From JAVVVD01 sp964642795 (GTDB lineage: Bacteria > Bacillota > Clostridia > Christensenellales > CAG-138): a stretch of 8,480 nucleotides of DNA. Shown here in pieces: positions 5,555-8,480 of the stretch; within the stretch, counting starts at the first letter, position 1; the number at the start of each line of letters is the position of its first letter. The position numbers and the translations under genes were made by a program. The DNA lies in the NCBI GenBank assembly GCA_964642795.1, contig CAZXRQ010000069.1, forward strand, positions 1-8,480, written 5' to 3'. Under the pieces are notes generated by a model. It saw nothing but the letters and a program-made list of their open reading frames with translations. It had not been told where the DNA came from and searched no databases.

Positions 5555-5914
5555 ATGCGTAAGTTCTTGGTCAATGTTAACGGCACTTCCTATGAAGTTG
5601 AAGTCGAGGAGATAAACGGCGCCGCCGCTCCCAAGGCTGCCCCCGCTCCTGCCGCCGCAGCACCTGCACCCGCCCCGGCTCCTGCACAGGCTGCACAGGG
5701 CGAAGAGAGCGTTAAATGCCCCATGCCCGGCAGCATACTTGACGTTAAGGTCAAGGCAGGGGATGCCGTTAAGTCCGGTCAGGTATTGATGATACTTGAG
5801 GCCATGAAGATGGAAAACGAAATACTCTGCCCCAAGGACGGCGTCGTCAAGGCTGTAAACGTAGCAAAGAGCGCCACGGTAAACTCCGGCGATACGCTTT
5901 GCATCATCGGCTAA
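5555..5914 (+). CDS. Stand-alone biotin carrier (biotinyl/lipoyl domain) subunit of the decarboxylase
   Basis: This 119-residue protein carries covalently bound biotin and shuttles CO2 between the carboxyltransferase and the membrane pump. Residues 1-20 form a short N-terminal segment (MRKFLVNVNGTSYEVEVEEI) typical of gamma/carrier subunits. A mobile Ala/Pro linker follows (about 23-48), encoded by GC-rich repetitive DNA that includes a perfect 9-bp tandem repeat (5682-5699). The biotinyl domain (about 52-119) contains the biotinylation motif EAMKMEN, with Lys85 as the acceptor; CPMPGSI at the domain start and GDTLCIIG at the end are also characteristic. GGAGG at 5543-5547 lies 7 bp before the ATG. 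Position between the small and beta subunits identifies it as the pump's carrier rather than the carrier of acetyl-CoA carboxylase. It resembles OadD of enterococcal and MmdC of propionate-type decarboxylases. Confidence 0.93.
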   Translation: MRKFLVNVNGTSYEVEVEEINGAAAPKAAPAPAAAAPAPAPAPAQAAQGEESVKCPMPGSILDVKVKAGDAVKSGQVLMILEAMKMENEILCPKDGVVKAVNVAKSATVNSGDTLCIIG

Positions 5915-5956
5915 TCCGGCATACCGCCGTACATCACCCCCTAAAGGAGAGAGTTA

Positions 5957-7141
5957 ATGGGAGAATTTAGTAACTTCCTTTCATCTACAGGGTTCAGTAT
6001 GCTTATACAGGATCCACGGCCGCTCATAATGATTGCGATCGCTTGCTTCCTGATGTATTTAGCTATTGCCAAAAAGTTTGAGCCTATGCTGCTGCTCACC
6101 ATAGCATTCGGTATGCTGCTTACCAACCTGCCCGGCTCCGAGATGTTCCACGAGAGCCTCTACGTCGGAGGGCATGTGGATTGGTCTGCTTTCAAGGACG
6201 AGGCTGGACTCATCGATTACCTGTATTTGGGAGTAAAACTAGGCATTTACCCCTCGCTCATTTTCATGGGCGTGGGCGCGATGACGGACTTTGGCCCGCT
6301 CATTGCAAACCCCAAGAGCCTGCTGCTCGGCGCGGCCGCACAGCTTGGCATATTCATTGCGTTCCTGGGCGCGCTGTGGCTGGGCGATTCGTTTGAATCC
6401 ATCAGCTTTGGCGTAAACGAAGCCGCATCCATCGGTATAATCGGAGGAGCGGACGGCCCTACGGCAATATTTGTTACTAGCCGGCTTGCTCCGTCGCTGC
6501 TGGGACCTATCGCCGTTGCAGCCTATTCCTATATGGCACTTGTGCCTGTTATACAGCCGCCTATAATGAAAGCGCTTACCACAAAAAAAGAACGGTCCAT
6601 CGTTATGGAGCAGCTGAGGCCGGTGTCTCGCACAGAAAAGATACTGTTCCCGATAATGGTAACCATATTTGTAGCTCTGCTGCTGCCTTCGGCAACACCG
6701 CTGGTAGGTATGCTTATGCTTGGCAACCTCTTCCGTGAATGCGGCGTGGTAGACAGGCTCAGCAAAACCGCGCAAAACGAGCTTATCAATATTGTTACGA
6801 TATTCTTGGGTATCTCCGTGGGTGCTACGGCTACCTACACCGCTTTTTCGCAGTGGTCTACCATCGGCATACTGATCATGGGTGTTATCGCATTTGCCTT
6901 CGGTACTGCAGGAGGCGTGCTGCTTGCCAAGCTCATGAACGTATTGAGCGGCGGCAAGATAAACCCGCTTATAGGTTCTGCGGGCGTATCCGCCGTACCT
7001 ATGGCCGCGCGAGTATCGCAGGTGGTTGGGCAGAAGGAGAATCCAAAGAATTTCCTGCTCATGCACGCCATGGGGCCCAATGTTGCAGGCGTGATCGGCT
7101 CCGCTATCGCGGCCGGTGTATTCCTTGCGCTGTTTGGTTGA
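5957..7141 (+). CDS. oadB: Sodium ion-translocating decarboxylase subunit beta
   Basis: This polytopic membrane protein decarboxylates carboxybiotin and couples the reaction to Na+ export. The 394-residue sequence has many hydrophobic helices and the two diagnostic conserved regions of the OadB/MmdB/GcdB family. GGADGPTAIFVTSRLAP (163-179) contains Asp166, matching the Na+-binding Asp203 of the Klebsiella protein. NPLIGSAGVSAVPMAARVSQ (336-355) contains Asn336, Gly340, Ser345 and Arg352, which keep exactly the spacing of the Klebsiella residues Asn373, Gly377, Ser382 and Arg389. AGGAGAG just upstream supports ATG 5957. The beta subunit is shared by oxaloacetate, methylmalonyl-CoA, malonate and glutaconyl-CoA pumps, so substrate must be read from the neighbouring alpha subunit, which here is of the oxaloacetate type. 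Confidence 0.97.
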   Translation: MGEFSNFLSSTGFSMLIQDPRPLIMIAIACFLMYLAIAKKFEPMLLLTIAFGMLLTNLPGSEMFHESLYVGGHVDWSAFKDEAGLIDYLYLGVKLGIYPSLIFMGVGAMTDFGPLIANPKSLLLGAAAQLGIFIAFLGALWLGDSFESISFGVNEAASIGIIGGADGPTAIFVTSRLAPSLLGPIAVAAYSYMALVPVIQPPIMKALTTKKERSIVMEQLRPVSRTEKILFPIMVTIFVALLLPSATPLVGMLMLGNLFRECGVVDRLSKTAQNELINIVTIFLGISVGATATYTAFSQWSTIGILIMGVIAFAFGTAGGVLLAKLMNVLSGGKINPLIGSAGVSAVPMAARVSQVVGQKENPKNFLLMHAMGPNVAGVIGSAIAAGVFLALFG

Positions 7142-7178
7142 TGGCTTGACCCGGTATTTGATTAAGGAGAACTGAAAA

Positions 7179-8480
7179 ATGGCTAAAGTACACATAACTG
7201 ATACTATTCTGCGCGACGCCCATCAGTCCCAGGCAGCAACGCGTATGCGCACGGAGGATATGCTGCCCGCCTGTGAGATATTGGACAGCATAGGCTACTG
7301 GTCGTTGGAATGCTGGGGCGGAGCTACTTTCGACAGCTGCCTGCGCTTCCTAAACGAGGATCCGTGGGATAGACTGAGAAAGCTGCGCAAGGCGCTGCCC
7401 AACACCAAGCTGCAGATGCTTTTCCGTGGCCAGAACATACTTGGCTATAAGCATTATGCTGACGACGTGGTGGAGCAGTTCTGCCGCAAGGCCATCGAAA
7501 ACGGCATCGATATAATCCGCATATTCGATGCGCTCAACGATGTACGCAACCTGGAAGCCGCTATTAAGTACACCAAAAAATACGGCGGCATCTGCGAGCC
7601 TGCTATAAGCTATACGATCAGCCCTGTGCATAACGAGGATTACTTCGTTAAGGTCGCAAAGGAGCTGGTACAGATGGGCGCTGATACCATCTGCATAAAG
7701 GATATGGCTAACCTCCTTTTGCCGTACGACGCATATTCCCTTGTAAAGCGGCTTAAGCAGGAAGTGGACGTTCCCATACATCTGCACACGCATAACACTA
7801 CCGGTACCGGCGATATGACGTACCTTATGGCGATACAGGCGGGCGTGGATATAGTGGACTGTGCGCTGTCCCCGCTGGGCAACGGCACGTCGCAGCCCGC
7901 AACAGAACCTTTGGTAGCAACACTCAAGGGTACGGAATACGATACCGGCTTGGATCTCAACAAGCTGGCCGAAGCCGCCAAGTATTTCCGCAAGGTAGCA
8001 GCAAAACTGAAGGAGCAAGGCATACTGGATCCCAAGGTGCTTAGCGTGGATACTAATACGCTCATGTACCAGGTACCTGGTGGTATGCTCAGCAACCTTA
8101 TATCCCAGCTTAAGCAAGCCAACGCCGAGGATAAGTACTATGACGTGCTGGCCGAGATACCCGTAGTCCGCAAGGACTTCGGCTATCCGCCGCTAGTAAC
8201 GCCTACCAGTCAAATTGTCGGCACACAGGCCGTGTTTAACGTGCTGACGGGCCGATATAAGACCTTTACAAAGGAATCCAAGGCACTGCTTCGCGGCGAG
8301 TACGGCGCGCTGCCCGGCCCTGTAAACGAGGATGTTCGCAAAATGGCCATAGGCGACGAAAAGGTGATAACCTGCCGTCCCGCCGACCAGCTCAAGCCCG
8401 AGCTGGATAAGTACCGCGAGGAGATAAAGGACTATGCCATGCAGGACGAGGACGTGCTAAGCTATGCACTGTTCCCGCAG
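7179..8480 (+). CDS. oadA: Oxaloacetate decarboxylase alpha / pyruvate carboxylase B-type carboxyltransferase, 3' partial
   Basis: This is the biotin-dependent carboxyltransferase that moves CO2 between a 2-oxo acid (oxaloacetate to pyruvate expected) and biotin. The frame stays open for 434 codons to the right edge, so the C-terminus is missing. The HMGL-like TIM barrel begins with ITDTILRDAHQS (6-17) and carries all metal-site residues: Asp13, the carbamylated-lysine candidate Lys174 in CIKDMANLL, and His203/His205 in HLHTH. These keep the spacing known for OadA (Asp17, Lys178, His207, His209). RIFDALND (114-121) is also conserved. From about residue 290 the PYC/OADA post-catalytic domain follows, with VPGGMLSNL and DFGYPPLVTPTSQIVG. 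AAGGAGA (7164-7170) precedes the ATG. Because a separate biotin carrier is encoded upstream, the missing C-terminus may lack its own biotinyl domain; the window cannot show this. Confidence 0.96.
   Translation, partial: MAKVHITDTILRDAHQSQAATRMRTEDMLPACEILDSIGYWSLECWGGATFDSCLRFLNEDPWDRLRKLRKALPNTKLQMLFRGQNILGYKHYADDVVEQFCRKAIENGIDIIRIFDALNDVRNLEAAIKYTKKYGGICEPAISYTISPVHNEDYFVKVAKELVQMGADTICIKDMANLLLPYDAYSLVKRLKQEVDVPIHLHTHNTTGTGDMTYLMAIQAGVDIVDCALSPLGNGTSQPATEPLVATLKGTEYDTGLDLNKLAEAAKYFRKVAAKLKEQGILDPKVLSVDTNTLMYQVPGGMLSNLISQLKQANAEDKYYDVLAEIPVVRKDFGYPPLVTPTSQIVGTQAVFNVLTGRYKTFTKESKALLRGEYGALPGPVNEDVRKMAIGDEKVITCRPADQLKPELDKYREEIKDYAMQDEDVLSYALFPQ

Noticed and set aside
6239..7195. 318-aa open frame on the minus strand
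   Set aside because: It is antisense to the beta-subunit gene, and its Arg/His/Gln-rich low-hydrophobicity product is typical of a shadow frame.
7350..8117. 255-aa open frame on the minus strand
   Set aside because: It is antisense to the carboxyltransferase gene, whose catalytic motifs are all intact; no ribosome binding site or recognisable domain supports it.

Overview
The window reads as an ordinary, densely packed chromosomal segment of a Bacillota (Firmicutes) bacterium, most likely an anaerobic member of the Clostridia. Three things point there: the gene order ScpA-ScpB-DUF2953-GerW/YtfJ-DacF-like carboxypeptidase-RsuA/RluB-like pseudouridine synthase, the GGAGG-type ribosome binding sites, and a sodium-pump decarboxylase split into four subunits. 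The GerW homologue suggests an endospore-forming lineage but does not prove sporulation. Base composition looks moderate to slightly GC-rich, with a striking use of ATA for isoleucine. All genes are on the + strand. I see no mobile elements, tRNA or rRNA genes, or CRISPR arrays.

Region 1 (1-4942) is a housekeeping run. It holds a site-2-protease-like membrane metalloprotease (5' end cut by the window), scpA and scpB (partners of SMC in chromosome condensation; genes overlap by 11 bp), a DUF2953 membrane-anchored protein, gerW/ytfJ (its start lies 50 bp inside the DUF2953 gene), a secreted serine D-Ala-D-Ala carboxypeptidase (ATGA overlap with gerW) and a pseudouridine synthase. Tight spacing suggests co-transcription, with one possible break. 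An 8-bp hairpin followed by a T-run sits exactly on the ribosome binding site and start codon of the DUF2953 gene and could act as a terminator or attenuator after scpB.

Region 2 (4943-5100) is the only sizeable non-coding stretch. It carries two TATAAT-type promoter candidates and a strong Shine-Dalgarno sequence that fixes a TTG start at 5101.

Region 3 (5101-8480) is a biotin-dependent, Na+-translocating decarboxylase operon in the order small gamma-type subunit, stand-alone biotin carrier, beta-type membrane pump, HMGL-type carboxyltransferase alpha subunit (3' end cut by the window). The carboxyltransferase should move CO2 from oxaloacetate (or a related 2-oxo acid) to biotin on the carrier. 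The beta subunit should decarboxylate carboxybiotin and export Na+, with the small subunit holding the complex at the membrane.

I found no convincing undescribed system. The most unusual points are the tandemly duplicated C-terminal module of the small decarboxylase subunit, its TTG start immediately downstream of a promoter, and the terminator-like hairpin over the DUF2953 start codon.
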